From NCBI GenBank assembly GCA_029817715.1, contig JARUPY010000135.1:62001-126000 (forward strand): 64,000 nt of DNA. The letters run 5' to 3'. Source of the DNA: Melastoma dodecandrum. Its lineage: Eukaryota; Streptophyta; Magnoliopsida; Myrtales; Melastomataceae. The notes under the pieces were generated by a model, which saw nothing but the letters and a program-made list of their open reading frames with translations, was not told the origin of the DNA and searched no databases. Shown here piece after piece: positions 40,576-49,890 of the stretch. How positions within the stretch are numbered: the stretch's first letter is position 1; each line of letters starts with the position of its first letter. The position numbers and the translations under genes are program-made.

Positions 40576-41193
40576 ATGACCGATATCGCCCCCGACGAGG
40601 CCGCGCGCCGCCACAGGTTCAAGATGGCCCAGCGCAAGGCCGTCCAGGATGCCGAAGTGGCCTCCAAGCCCATCGCCGAGAAGGGCCTGCTCATCGTCCA
40701 TACCGGGCCCGGCAAGGGCAAGTCCACGGCGGCCTTCGGGCTCGTGCTGCGGGCGCTCGGCCACGGCTGGCCGGTCGGCGTCGTGCAGTTCATCAAGGGC
40801 GCCTGGGATACGGGCGAACGCCGGATGCTGGAAGGCTCCGACCTCGTCCGCTGGCATTCCATGGGCGAGGGCTTCACCTGGGAGACGCAGGATCGCGAGC
40901 GCGACGTCGCGGCCGCCGGTGCGGCCTGGGCCAGGGCCGAGGCCCTGATGGCCGAGCCGGCGATCCGCCTCCTGGTCCTCGACGAGATCAACATCGCGCT
41001 GCGCTACGACTACCTGCCGCTCGATGCCGTGCTGGCGTCCCTCCGCGGCCGGCGGCCGGACCTCCATGTCGTGGCGACGGGGCGCAACGCCAAGCCGGAG
41101 CTCGTCGCCGCCGCCGACCTCGTCACCGAATTCGGCGCCGCCAAGCACCATTTCGCCGCCGGCGTACGGGCGCAGGCCGGGATCGAGTTCTGA
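40576..41193 (+). CDS. cobO: Cob(I)yrinic acid a,c-diamide adenosyltransferase
   Basis: A 205-residue protein with an N-terminal helix ([19 protein letters not shown]) characteristic of CobO/CobA. The P-loop [15 protein letters not shown] binds ATP, and [19 protein letters not shown] and [16 protein letters not shown] follow. It adds the 5'-deoxyadenosyl group to Co(I) corrinoid during adenosylcobalamin synthesis. cobQ follows after 8 bases, in keeping with the usual grouping of these steps. Confidence 0.94.
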   Translation: MTDIAPDEAARRHRFKMAQRKAVQDAEVASKPIAEKGLLIVHTGPGKGKSTAAFGLVLRALGHGWPVGVVQFIKGAWDTGERRMLEGSDLVRWHSMGEGFTWETQDRERDVAAAGAAWARAEALMAEPAIRLLVLDEINIALRYDYLPLDAVLASLRGRRPDLHVVATGRNAKPELVAAADLVTEFGAAKHHFAAGVRAQAGIEF

Positions 41194-41201
41194 GCGCCGC
41201 G

Positions 41202-42665
41202 ATGCCGCCGGCCCGCGCCCTCATGCTCCAGGGGACGGGGGCGGACGTCGGCAGGTCGCTGCTCGTCGCGGGGCTCGCCCGGGCCGCGATGCGGCGTGGC
41301 CTGACGGTGCGGCCCTTCAAGCCCCAGAACATGTCCAACAACGCCGCCGTCACGCCGGAGGGCGGCGAGATCGGCCGGGCCCAGGCCCTCCAGGCCCGGG
41401 CCGCCGGCGTCCCGCCGAGCGTCCACATGAACCCGGTGCTGCTCAAGCCCCAGAGCGAGATCGGCAGCCAGGTCGTGGTGCAGGGCCGGGTGGTCGGCAC
41501 CGCCAGGGCGCGCGAATACCAGTCGTGGAAGCCCCGCCTCATGCAATCCGTGCTGGACAGTTTCGGCCGGCTGCGGTGCGAGGCGGACCTCGTCCTCGTC
41601 GAGGGCGCGGGCTCTCCGGCCGAGGTGAACCTGCGCCCGAACGACATCGCCAACATGGGCTTCTCGCGCGCGGCCGGCGTCCCGGTGGTCCTGGTCGGCG
41701 ACATCGACCGCGGCGGCGTCATCGCCCAGCTGGTCGGCACCCGGGCGGTGCTCGACGCCGAAGATGCCGCCATGGTGGCGGGGATCCTGGTCAACAAGTT
41801 CCGCGGCGACCCGAGCCTCTTCGCCGAGGGCATGGACGTCATCGCGGCCCGCACGGGCTGGGCGGCCCTCGGGCTCGTGCCGCATTTCGCCGAGGCCGCG
41901 CGCCTGCCCGCCGAGGACGCGATGGCGCTGGCGCGGCACGAGGCCGGCCGGGCGGGTGCGGCGCTGCGCATCCGCGTGCCGTTGCTGCCGCGCATCTCGA
42001 ACTTCGACGACCTCGACCCGCTGAAGCTCGAGCCCGCCGTCGACCTCGCCTTCGTCCGGCCCGGCGACGCCATCCCGCCCTGCGACCTCGTCGTTCTGCC
42101 GGGCTCCAAGGCGACGATCGCCGATCTCGGCGCGCTGCGGGCGCAGGGCTGGGACATCGACCTCCTCGCCCATGCGCGCCGGGGCGGCCGGGTGCTCGGC
42201 CTCTGCGGCGGCTATCAGATGCTGGGACGGAGCATCGCCGACCCTGCCGGCATCGAGGGGCCGCCGGGCGCCTGCGCGGGGCTCGGCCTGCTCGACGTCG
42301 AGACGGTGCTGGGCGACGACAAGGTGCTGCGGCCCGTGGCCGGCGCCTCGGTCGCGGACGGCGCGCCCTTCGCGGGCTACGAGATGCACGTGGGCGAGAC
42401 GAAGGGTCCCGACCGGGAGCGGCCGCTGCTGCGCTTCGCCGACGGGACCGGGGAAGGGGCGGTCTCGCGCGACGGATTGATCGCGGGCTGCTACGTCCAC
42501 GGGCTCTTCGCCCACGACCTCCAGCGGGCCGCCTGGCTCCGGCGCCTCGGGGCGGCGCCCTCCGCGCTCCGCTACGAGGCCGAGGTCGAGGGCGTGCTCG
42601 ACCGCCTCGCCGCGCACCTCGAGCGTCACCTCGACGTCGGTGCCCTCCTGGACCTCGCCCGCTGA
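41202..42665 (+). CDS. cobQ: Cobyric acid synthase (glutamine-hydrolysing)
   Basis: A 487-residue protein. The N-terminal dethiobiotin-synthetase-like ATPase part has [20 protein letters not shown], then [20 protein letters not shown]. The C-terminal triad glutamine amidotransferase domain has nucleophile Cys335 in [11 protein letters not shown], with the His in [10 protein letters not shown]. It amidates four side-chain carboxylates of adenosylcobyrinic acid a,c-diamide. It is co-transcribed with cobO. Confidence 0.95.
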   Translation: MPPARALMLQGTGADVGRSLLVAGLARAAMRRGLTVRPFKPQNMSNNAAVTPEGGEIGRAQALQARAAGVPPSVHMNPVLLKPQSEIGSQVVVQGRVVGTARAREYQSWKPRLMQSVLDSFGRLRCEADLVLVEGAGSPAEVNLRPNDIANMGFSRAAGVPVVLVGDIDRGGVIAQLVGTRAVLDAEDAAMVAGILVNKFRGDPSLFAEGMDVIAARTGWAALGLVPHFAEAARLPAEDAMALARHEAGRAGAALRIRVPLLPRISNFDDLDPLKLEPAVDLAFVRPGDAIPPCDLVVLPGSKATIADLGALRAQGWDIDLLAHARRGGRVLGLCGGYQMLGRSIADPAGIEGPPGACAGLGLLDVETVLGDDKVLRPVAGASVADGAPFAGYEMHVGETKGPDRERPLLRFADGTGEGAVSRDGLIAGCYVHGLFAHDLQRAAWLRRLGAAPSALRYEAEVEGVLDRLAAHLERHLDVGALLDLAR

Positions 42666-42834
42666 CGCCGCGCGAGCGGGCGCATAGGCTCGCGTGCGGG
42701 AGCCGGCCTGAATCGGGAACGGCACGACGTGCGGTGGTCCGACATATCCTGTGACGAACGCCCGATCGGCCTTGCGACGGCGCGATTCGCCCGACTAAGA
42801 CTCGGCAACAGCATCGTCTCGCCGTCGGGTTCCC

Positions 42835-43623
42835 GTGTCGTCCTTCCTGTCCGAGATCCACCGGTTGCCCGATCTCGCCATCCTGGGCCTCGTGGTCCTG
42901 GTCGTGGCGGGTCTGGCCATGTCGGCTCCCTTCATCGGCCGGCGCATTCTGAGGTTGAGGGTCCATGCGTCGCGCAGCGAGGCCGCGCTGGACGCCTACA
43001 AGGCCGTCATGACCATGACGGGCGTTGTGCTGGCCTTCGCGCTGGTCGAGGCCAACGGCAACCTCCACGCCATCGAGGGGCTGGTGGCGAGGGAGGGCGC
43101 GGCCCTGTCGGCCGCCGACCGGTCCCTGCTGCGCAGCGGCAATCCGCAGCTCGCCGCGCTCCGGCCGGACCTCGAGGCCTACGGCAAGTCCATCGTCGAG
43201 GACGAATGGCCGCTCCTCGCCGACCAGGACCGCAGCGACGTCACGGACGACGCCTACGATGCGCTCTCGCGGCAGGCCCGCTCCGTCAATCCCGCCGATG
43301 CCCGCCAGCAGACCATGTTCGCCGAGCTGTTGAAGGCCCTCGACGATCTCGCGGACCTGCGCGAACAGCGGATCGCCGAAAGCGAGGCGGACCTGCCGAC
43401 CTTCTTCTGGGTCACGGCCGGCGGGCTGCTGCTGGTCGCTTTCGTGCTCGGCCTGCTCACCGCCGACACGCTCGCCACCGCGGTGGCGCTCGCCGCCGCC
43501 GCCGCCGCCGTGGCCCTCGTCCTCGCCTTCGTGGCCATCGTCGACCAGCCCTTCGAGGGCGACACGAGCGTCAAGCCGAAGGAGATCGTCAAGGCCCTCA
43601 CGCTGAACGCCCGGCGGATCTGA
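42835..43623 (+). CDS. DUF4239 (bestrophin-like) membrane protein
   Basis: A 262-residue protein from GTG 42835. There are two N-terminal helices (LAILGLVVLVVAGLAMS and AVMTMTGVVLAFALVEANG), a soluble helical middle rich in acidic and basic residues (residues 85-185), and two C-terminal helices (FFWVTAGGLLLVAFVLGLL, VALVLAFVAIV). The layout and the EANGNLHAIEGLVAREGAAL segment match DUF4239, sometimes called bestrophin-like. Function is unknown to me. Confidence 0.75.
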   Translation: MSSFLSEIHRLPDLAILGLVVLVVAGLAMSAPFIGRRILRLRVHASRSEAALDAYKAVMTMTGVVLAFALVEANGNLHAIEGLVAREGAALSAADRSLLRSGNPQLAALRPDLEAYGKSIVEDEWPLLADQDRSDVTDDAYDALSRQARSVNPADARQQTMFAELLKALDDLADLREQRIAESEADLPTFFWVTAGGLLLVAFVLGLLTADTLATAVALAAAAAAVALVLAFVAIVDQPFEGDTSVKPKEIVKALTLNARRI

Positions 43624-43771
43624 CGCGCCGCACGGTCGACCGGACCGGGGCGCGGATCACGAGCCCGCGCGGCGCACCCGCCGGCCGACCGTCTCGCGCT
43701 CGGCTTGCGGGCGATCCCGGCGAGAACAGCCGAGAGGGCGACTATCGATTGCCGTTGTTGTCATATCGCAT

Positions 43772-43800
43772 TTGACTAGGTGTGACGGCAGTCTTTTTAA
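43772..43800 (+). promoter_or_regulatory. Predicted sigma-70-type promoter
   Basis: TTGACT and TTTTAA are separated by 17 bases, in the AT-richest part of the gap before the small exported-protein gene, about 100 bases upstream of its start. The spacing is ideal and the -10 box is only a partial match. Confidence 0.4.
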
Positions 43801-43898
43801 GCGGTGTCATGTTCAGTGTCGCATTCAGGACGGGACGGATCTTGCCCCTGCAACCCTGGGCGCAGGCGGGCACGGTGGGATCGGCGGAGCCCTGACCC

Positions 43899-44274
43899 AT
43901 GGAGACGAGCGTGACCCACCGCATCCTGACCCTCGCGACGCTGCTCGCCCTGTCGTATCCGCTGGTACCCCGCGCGCGCCCAGCAGAAAGGCGACGAGGC
44001 GATGCGCCTCGTCATCCAGCAATGCCCCGAGGTCAAGGCGCATCTCGACAGCGCCTTTTCGGGGAGCCCCGACTTCGAGTCCATCGGCGATGCGGTCAAC
44101 AAGCGCATCGCGCAATGCGAGTATTTCAAGGATCTCAGTCTCGAAGTCAGCCAGGGCTACGACGCGTTCCGTCAATGCCGGGCCGGAGGCGCCGTCGGCA
44201 TCGAGGCGAAACAGGCCGAGTTGAAGACGATCCTGAAGCGGATCAAGAGCGCTGCGGTCCAGTACTGCGATTGA
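43899..44274 (+). CDS. Small exported protein (frameshift near 43975)
   Basis: The signal-peptide part (METSVTHRILTLATLLALSY) reads in one frame. After GTACCCCGCGCGCGCC it continues one frame over as AQQKGDEAMRLVIQQCPEVK and on to TILKRIKSAAVQYCD. The corrected protein is about 124 residues with four Cys (QQCPE, AQCEY, RQCRA, QYCD), likely two disulfides in a helical periplasmic domain. I know no function. A GTG 12 bases after the ATG is an alternative start. Confidence 0.6.
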
Positions 44275-44682
44275 GCCGCGAGCGCCCGCGCGCAGGGTCG
44301 AGCCCCGCTCCGCGCGTTCGGACGCGCCGGATCGATCCCATACCGGTCGAGGCTCCGACGGGGGCCGCTCCCGCCACCGCGAGCCAGCCATCGCCGGGGC
44401 GCGAAGCTCAGACCGCCCGTCCCCTACCTCGGACACATCGACGTGCCGGGTCCCGTCACGGTTCGGCCCTGCCGCCGGCGCGGCGCGGCAGTGTTGCCGG
44501 GATGAGTGTCAGTCATAGTCTTGGCTTTCTCGACGGCGAATGTCCGCTTGAAGGATGATCACGCGGAGATCTGCTGTGCGCGGGCCGGAACTGCGACGTT
44601 TCGGCCGAATTTAACCATCCTTTGATGCTTATGAGCTATTTTGGTTCGCGTCTCTTCACCGTCCTCTCAGGGGAATAACGCG
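44275..44682. other. Intergenic region upstream of chemoreceptor gene
   Basis: No gene-like frame is seen in these 408 bases. The right end (44600-44660) is AT-richer (GAATTTAACCATCCTTTGATGC) and probably contains the promoter of the chemoreceptor gene. The left part is GC-rich with short inverted repeats. Confidence 0.5.
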
Positions 44683-46499
44683 ATGGTCTCGTTCCGCCGG
44701 TCGATGAAAACGGACGCCGAGCTGGTCCTCGACGCCCTGGATCGCTCGCTCGCCATCATCGCCTTCGCGCCCGACGGGCGGATCCTGCAGGCCAACGCGA
44801 CGTTCTGCCGAGTGATGGACTATACGGCGGCCGAGCTCGCCGGCCAGCATCACCGGATGTTCGTCGATCCCGCCGAAGCGCGCGGCGCCGACTATGCCGC
44901 CTTCTGGGACAGGCTCGGCCGCGGCGAATGCGACGCGGGCGAGTACAGGCGCCTCGCCAAGGGCGGCCGGGAGATCTGGATCCAGGCCTCGTATAATCCG
45001 GTCGTGGACGCCAGGGGCAGGGTGCGCAAGGTCGTCAAGGCCGCGATGGACGTCACGGCGCAGAAGCTGCGGGCGGCCGAGGTGGAGAGCAAGCTCGCCG
45101 CGATCTCCCGCGTGCAGGCCGTCATCGAATTCGACCTCGCCGGCCGCATCCTCGACGCCAATCAGAACTTCCTCTCGCTCATGGGCTATCGTCTCGGCGA
45201 GATCCAGGGCCAGCACCACAGCATCTTCGTCGAACCGGCGGTCGCGCAATCGAAGGACTACGGCGCCTTCTGGGCCACGCTGAACCGGGGCGAGTTCGTG
45301 TCGGCCTCCTTCAAGCGCCTGGGCAGGGACGGCCGCGAGGTCTGGATTCAGGCCTCCTACAACCCCGTCTTCGACATGAACGGGCGTCCTGTGAAGATCG
45401 TCAAATACGCCAACGACATCACCGACCCTGACCGAGATCGGCGCGGGCCTGACGCGCCTCGCCGCGAACGATCTCACCCGATCCATCGCCAAGCCCTTCT
45501 CGCCCGCCTTCGAGAAGCTGCGGCTCGACTTCAACGTCGCGCACGACACCATGAAGGCCGTTCTCGTCGAGGTGGCCGACAGCACCGGTACGATCCGCTC
45601 GGGGTCGGGGCCAGATCTCCACGGCCGCCGAGGACCTCAGCCGCCGCACCGAACAGCAGGCCGCCAGCCTCGAGGAGACGGCCGCGGCGCTCGACGAGAT
45701 CACCGCCACGGTGAAGCGGGCGGCCGTCGGCGTCGAGAGCGCCCGCGGCGTCGTGACCGCGGCCGATGCCGACGCCAAGGCGAGCGTCCTCGTGGTGAGG
45801 AGCGCCGTCGACGCCATGGGGGCCATCTCGCAATCGGCCCAGAAGATCACCCAGATCATCGGCGTCATCGACGAGATCGCCTTCCAGACCAACCTCCTCG
45901 CCCTCAACGCCGGGGTCGAGGCGGCGCGGGCGGGGGATGCGGGGCGGGGATTCGCGGTCGTGGCCTCCGAGGTCAGGGCCCTGGCCCAGCGCTCGGCCGA
46001 GGCCGCCCGGGAGATCAAGGCCCTGATCTCCACGTCGTCCCAGCAGGTGGAGCAGGGCGTCACCCAGGTGTCGCGCACCGGGACGTCGCTGGAAAGCATC
46101 CTGGTCCAGGTGACCGAGATGAGCCGCATCATGGTCGAGATCGCGTCGGGCGCGAACGAGCAGTCGACGGCGCTCGACGAGGTCAACACGGCCGTCAACC
46201 AGATGGACCAGACGACGCAGCGCAATGCCGCGATGGTGGAGCAGACGACCGCCGCCAGCCAGGCCCTCGCCCAGGAGGCCGTCCGCCTGGCGAGCCTCAT
46301 CGGCCGGTTCCAGCTCGGCACCGCGCCGTCCGGGCGACCGCTCCGGCCGGAGCCCGGCGAGGCCGCCGCGAGCGCCCCGCCCGCCGCGCGGCCCCGGCCC
46401 GGGGCGGGCAGCGCCGCCCCGGTGCGGTTCCAGACCCGCAGGCTCGTCGCCAACGGCGCCGCGCCGAGCGGCGCCAACGACGACTGGACCGAATTCTGA
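44683..46499 (+). CDS. Cytosolic PAS-PAS methyl-accepting chemotaxis protein (two frameshifts)
   Basis: Two tandem PAS domains ([20 protein letters not shown] with [20 protein letters not shown]; then [20 protein letters not shown] with [20 protein letters not shown]) precede a short HAMP-like part and a full signalling hairpin. The hub is [20 protein letters not shown]. There are no membrane helices, so the receptor is cytosolic, and the repeated PAS units may bind a cofactor for redox or oxygen sensing. Breaks near 45424 (surplus C) and near 45607 (surplus base in GGGGCC) must be corrected to join the parts, giving about 604 residues. The C-terminus DDWTEF resembles the CheR/CheB-docking pentapeptide. 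Confidence 0.85.
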
Positions 46500-46571
46500 T
46501 CCTCGGAACGCGTCCGGGCGGCGCGGCGTCGGCCCGCGGCGCCGACGCCCGGCCCGCTGACGGGAGAAGCC

Positions 46572-46979
46572 ATGTCGCCCGATGAACTCCGCGCCTTCTA
46601 CCGCGCCTATATCGCCTGCCTCAACCGGCGGGACTGGACGAGGCTCGACCGCTTCGTGGATCCGCAGGCCCGCCACAACGGGCGCCGGTTCGGCCTCGCC
46701 GGCTATCGCGCCATGCTGGAGAAGGACGTCGCCGACATCCCCGATCTCGCCTTCTCGGTCGGCCTCCTCGTCGCGGAGCCGCCCCGCATCGCGGCCCGCC
46801 TCCTGTTCGACTGCAGCCCGGCGGGCATCTTCCTCGGCCTCCCCGTGAACGGCCGCCGCGTCGCCTTCGCCGAGAACGTGTTCTACGAGGTCCGGGACGG
46901 ACGGATCGTCGACGTGCTGTCGATCATCGACAGGGGCGCGATCGCGGCCCAGCTGCCGGAGGGCGACGGGCCGACCTGA
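46572..46979 (+). CDS. SnoaL-like (NTF2-fold) protein
   Basis: A 135-residue protein: MSPDELRAFYRAYIACLNRR, then the cone-shaped barrel pattern HNGRRFGLAGYRAMLEKDVA, PPRIAARLLFDCSPAG and FAENVFYEVRDGRIVDVLSI. This fits the SnoaL-like/ester cyclase branch of the NTF2 fold, which holds small-molecule isomerases, cyclases and binding proteins. No specific substrate is evident. It lies 72 bases after the chemoreceptor, in the same direction. Confidence 0.78.
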   Translation: MSPDELRAFYRAYIACLNRRDWTRLDRFVDPQARHNGRRFGLAGYRAMLEKDVADIPDLAFSVGLLVAEPPRIAARLLFDCSPAGIFLGLPVNGRRVAFAENVFYEVRDGRIVDVLSIIDRGAIAAQLPEGDGPT

Positions 46980-47019
46980 GCAGGCTCGCGATCGGGGCTC
47001 GCGAGGGCTCGGCGGCGGT

Positions 47020-47427
47020 TCAGGGCCGAAGCGCGAGATTGCCGACCGCCACCATCACGGCGTGGCGCTCGATCTGGCGGGCGCCGCCGTTCACGACCTC
47101 GAAGGCGAGGTCGTCGAGGCCGACGAAGCCGGGATCGGGACGGTAGACGACCACGCGGGCGGGGGCCGACAGGCCCGGGCAGCGCGGCAGGCGCGCGGTC
47201 GTGAGCGTCCCCGGCGGGAATTCGATGGCGCCGTGGCGCGGCGGCCTCTGCAGCCGGATGTCGGGCACGGCGCCGATGGTGCAATTGGCGTGGATCACCG
47301 CGAAGGCGCCGATGCGCACGGGGATGCCCGGCGCCGTCGCCATCAGGGCGTCGGCCCGCCATCCCGGCGCCGCGGCGGGGTCGTTGAGCATCACGACCCC
47401 CAGCATCACGCAGATCGCACGGACCAC
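47020..47427 (-). CDS. Small exported Ig/cadherin-like protein
   Basis: A 135-residue protein with a signal peptide (MVRAICVMLGVVMLNDPAAA). The mature part (RPPRHGAIEFPPGTL, then VVVYRPDPGFVGLDDLAFEV) has the G-x-D-x-F pattern of bacterial Ig-like/cadherin-like domains, used for adhesion or binding. Two Cys (ANCTI, PRCPG) could form a disulfide. Function is unknown. It is the downstream member of a minus-strand group with the beta-propeller and creatininase-like genes. Confidence 0.6.
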   Translation of the reverse strand: MVRAICVMLGVVMLNDPAAAPGWRADALMATAPGIPVRIGAFAVIHANCTIGAVPDIRLQRPPRHGAIEFPPGTLTTARLPRCPGLSAPARVVVYRPDPGFVGLDDLAFEVVNGGARQIERHAVMVAVGNLALRP

Positions 47428-47517
47428 TCGCCACCGCCGTTCGTGACCGCCTGCCGCCGCCGGCCTCGACGGGCCCGACCCGCCGCCGCGGCGCCGGACC
47501 CTACAGCATCGCCCCGC

Positions 47518-48705
47518 CTACCGCATCACCCCGGTATGGCCGAGCGAATAGCGCCCCGGCTGCGGCCAGATCGTGAGGCCGTGCGGCTGCGTGCCGACCT
47601 TGACCTTGGCGACCTCGCCCGTGGCGGTGTCGATGCGGTAGACCACGCCGTCGAACCGGCCCGACAGCCAGAGGTGCCGTCCGTCGGCGCTGACATTGCC
47701 CATGTCGGGGCTGCCGCCGCCCGGGATCGGCCACTGCGTGACCACCTTGCGGGTGGCGAAGTCGATGACCGAGACGCTGCCCGGCCCGTGCGGCGGGCCG
47801 CCCGCCACGTGGGTGCCGCGGTTCGCCACGTAGAGCTGCGTGCCGTCGCGGCTGGGATACAGCCCGTGCGTCCCGATGCCCGTCGGGATGAAGCCGACCT
47901 CCTCGAAGGTGGCTGTATCGACGAGGCTGACCCCGTCCGTCATCATGTTGGCGACGTAGAACAGCCGGCCGTCGGGCGAGATGCGGATGTCCTGCGGCAT
48001 GCCGCCCCGTTTCAGCTTCAACAGGCCGAGGAGCTTGCGGCCCGCCACGTCGATCCGGGCGAGGGAGCCCGAGAACTCGCAGGTGAAGACCGCCGTGCGC
48101 CCGTCGGCGGCGAAATCCGCGTGGTTCAGGCCGACGCAGTCCGGGATCGTCAGCGACCCCTGCAGCTTCATCGTCTGGGGGTCGCGGTATTCCAGGCGCC
48201 GGCGCGATTCCGCCACCACGATGGCGGACGCGCCGTCGGGCGTGAAATACATGTTGTAGGCGTCCTCCATCGGCAGCGTCCGGACGAGCCTGCCGCTGCG
48301 GGGGTCGATGGCGGCGAGGCTGCCGAAGATCTTCGCGCTTTCGGCGCTGCCCGTGACCCAGAGCGTCCGGAGATCCCAGGAGGGTACGATGTGCTGCGGC
48401 CCCCGCCCGACGCCGAAATGGTCCAGCACCTTCAGGCTGTCGGGGTCGATGACGTAGACGTCCTGCGACTTGATGTTGGGGACGTAGACCCGCTCGGGCA
48501 TGCCGGCCACCGCCTCGGCCAGCTGGCCCCGCGTCGCATGGGCGTAGACGTTCACCGGCAGGGCGGCGGCATCGCGCTCCTGCCGCCATTCCGGCAGGTC
48601 GGCCGGGCGGCCGGGCTCGGCCGAGGCCGCCCCGGCGAGACAGGCCCAGGCGGCGGCGGCCCGGAGGAGGGCGGGCAGGATCGATCGCGCGGTTCTGTCA
48701 GGCAT
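47518..48705 (-). CDS. Exported YVTN-type beta-propeller protein
   Basis: A 395-residue protein from ATG 48705, with a signal peptide (LLRAAAAWACLAGAASA). The body is a seven-blade-like propeller with repeats such as RVYVPNIKSQDVYVIDPDSL, PQDIRISPDGRLFYVANMMT and GLYPSRDGTQLYVANRGTH. This fits the YVTN/cytochrome d1-like propeller family, often linked to quinoprotein or surface functions. No heme-binding motif is seen. The upstream gene on the same strand encodes an exported creatininase-like protein. Confidence 0.8.
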   Translation of the reverse strand: MPDRTARSILPALLRAAAAWACLAGAASAEPGRPADLPEWRQERDAAALPVNVYAHATRGQLAEAVAGMPERVYVPNIKSQDVYVIDPDSLKVLDHFGVGRGPQHIVPSWDLRTLWVTGSAESAKIFGSLAAIDPRSGRLVRTLPMEDAYNMYFTPDGASAIVVAESRRRLEYRDPQTMKLQGSLTIPDCVGLNHADFAADGRTAVFTCEFSGSLARIDVAGRKLLGLLKLKRGGMPQDIRISPDGRLFYVANMMTDGVSLVDTATFEEVGFIPTGIGTHGLYPSRDGTQLYVANRGTHVAGGPPHGPGSVSVIDFATRKVVTQWPIPGGGSPDMGNVSADGRHLWLSGRFDGVVYRIDTATGEVAKVKVGTQPHGLTIWPQPGRYSLGHTGVMR

Positions 48706-48764
48706 GCGGGGGGCTCGGTGGGATCGTCGGGGAAGCGGGACGGCGCCGGTCGCGTCGGCGCGCC

Positions 48765-49616
48765 TCAGCGCCGCGGGTCGTGGGCCATGGCGGCCCGGAT
48801 GGCGTCGACGGACTTGCCCACGATGGCGTCGGCGGCGATGCGCCCGAGTTCGGCGCTGGAGCGGCGCGGGTCGCCGTAGACGCCGTGGGCGGCGTCGAGA
48901 TCCTTGCCGGCCTTCAACGCGCCCGCGCGGACGTCGGCCGGCGCGATCGCCATGGTGAGCGACGTGTCGGCCGCCCCGGCATGGGTGCCGATCTCCTCCG
49001 GGCTGTAGCCGTGGGCCCGCAGCGCGGCGCCGAAATCCGCCGTGGCGGCGCGGTAATAGTCGGCGATGTAATGGGCGCGCGCCGGCGTCCCGGCCCAGCG
49101 CCGGTCGAGTTCGGCGGCGACGGCCGCGAGGTCGCCCTGATAGCCGCCGTGGTCGCCGATGAGCACCACGGTGCGGAAGCCGTGCTGGACGAGGCTGGCC
49201 GCCTCCGCGGCGAGGATCTTGCGGAAGGCCTCCGCCGGCACGCTGAGCGTTCCGGCGAAGCGCATGTGGGAGGTGGGCGGGGCGATATTGCCTTCGGGCA
49301 CGAAGGGCATCACGGGAGCCACCACGGTATGGCCCAGGGTCCGGGCGATCCGTTCGGCGAGGACGCGCACGCGCGCGTCGTGCTTGCCGAGCGCGATGGC
49401 GGGCCCGCTCTGCTCGACGCCGCCCACCGGCAGGATCACGGTCGTGGTGCCGTCGCGCACGCGCGCGGCGAGCTCCGGCGAGGTCAGGTCTTCGAGCCAG
49501 ACGATGTCGGGCGCCGTCGCGCCGTCGGGCGCCGTCGCGCCGTCGGGGGCGGCGGCGCGGGCGGGCAGGGCGGCGAGCCAGAGCAGGCACAGCACGATCG
49601 GCAGGAGGCGGGACAT
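48765..49616 (-). CDS. Exported creatininase-family protein
   Basis: A 283-residue protein from ATG 49616, with a signal peptide (LLPIVLCLLWLAALPARA) and a duplicated APDGAT hexapeptide just after it. The creatininase metal-site pattern is present: VILPVGGVEQSGPAIALGKHDARV supplies Glu, His and Asp. EGNIAPPTSHMRFAGTLSVP, VVLIGDHGGYQGDL and EIGTHAGAADTSLTMAI, with the conserved His and Glu/Asp residues, complete the di-zinc amidohydrolase fold. Typical members are cytosolic, so an exported one is unusual. It heads the minus-strand group with the beta-propeller gene. Confidence 0.82.
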   Translation of the reverse strand: MSRLLPIVLCLLWLAALPARAAAPDGATAPDGATAPDIVWLEDLTSPELAARVRDGTTTVILPVGGVEQSGPAIALGKHDARVRVLAERIARTLGHTVVAPVMPFVPEGNIAPPTSHMRFAGTLSVPAEAFRKILAAEAASLVQHGFRTVVLIGDHGGYQGDLAAVAAELDRRWAGTPARAHYIADYYRAATADFGAALRAHGYSPEEIGTHAGAADTSLTMAIAPADVRAGALKAGKDLDAAHGVYGDPRRSSAELGRIAADAIVGKSVDAIRAAMAHDPRR

Positions 49617-49890
49617 CGGTTCTCGGGCGCGGGCGGGAGCGCCCGCCCCTCTCCTGCACCGGCCCGGACGAAAGGTACAGCTCCCGCTCGCATCTCCCGG
49701 CGCTTCGCCGCGATGCCGCTCGCCAGACATGCGAGCGTTGGCCCACGGATCTCTGCCTTTCCTCCGAGGGAAAACGGCGGGATCGCGTGGCGGGCCCGTG
49801 CGATCCTGCCGCGGGCGCTGGACGCCGCCACCCGAAGCCGCGAATGTGCCGGCCGGCGGCCGGGACGGAGCCGTCTTGCGAGAGAGATCC

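Noticed and set aside
49630..49655. Hairpin GGGCGGG-AGCG-CCCGCCC as a terminator
   Set aside because: It lies in the divergent promoter region between the creatininase-like and PAP2 genes and has no T-run.
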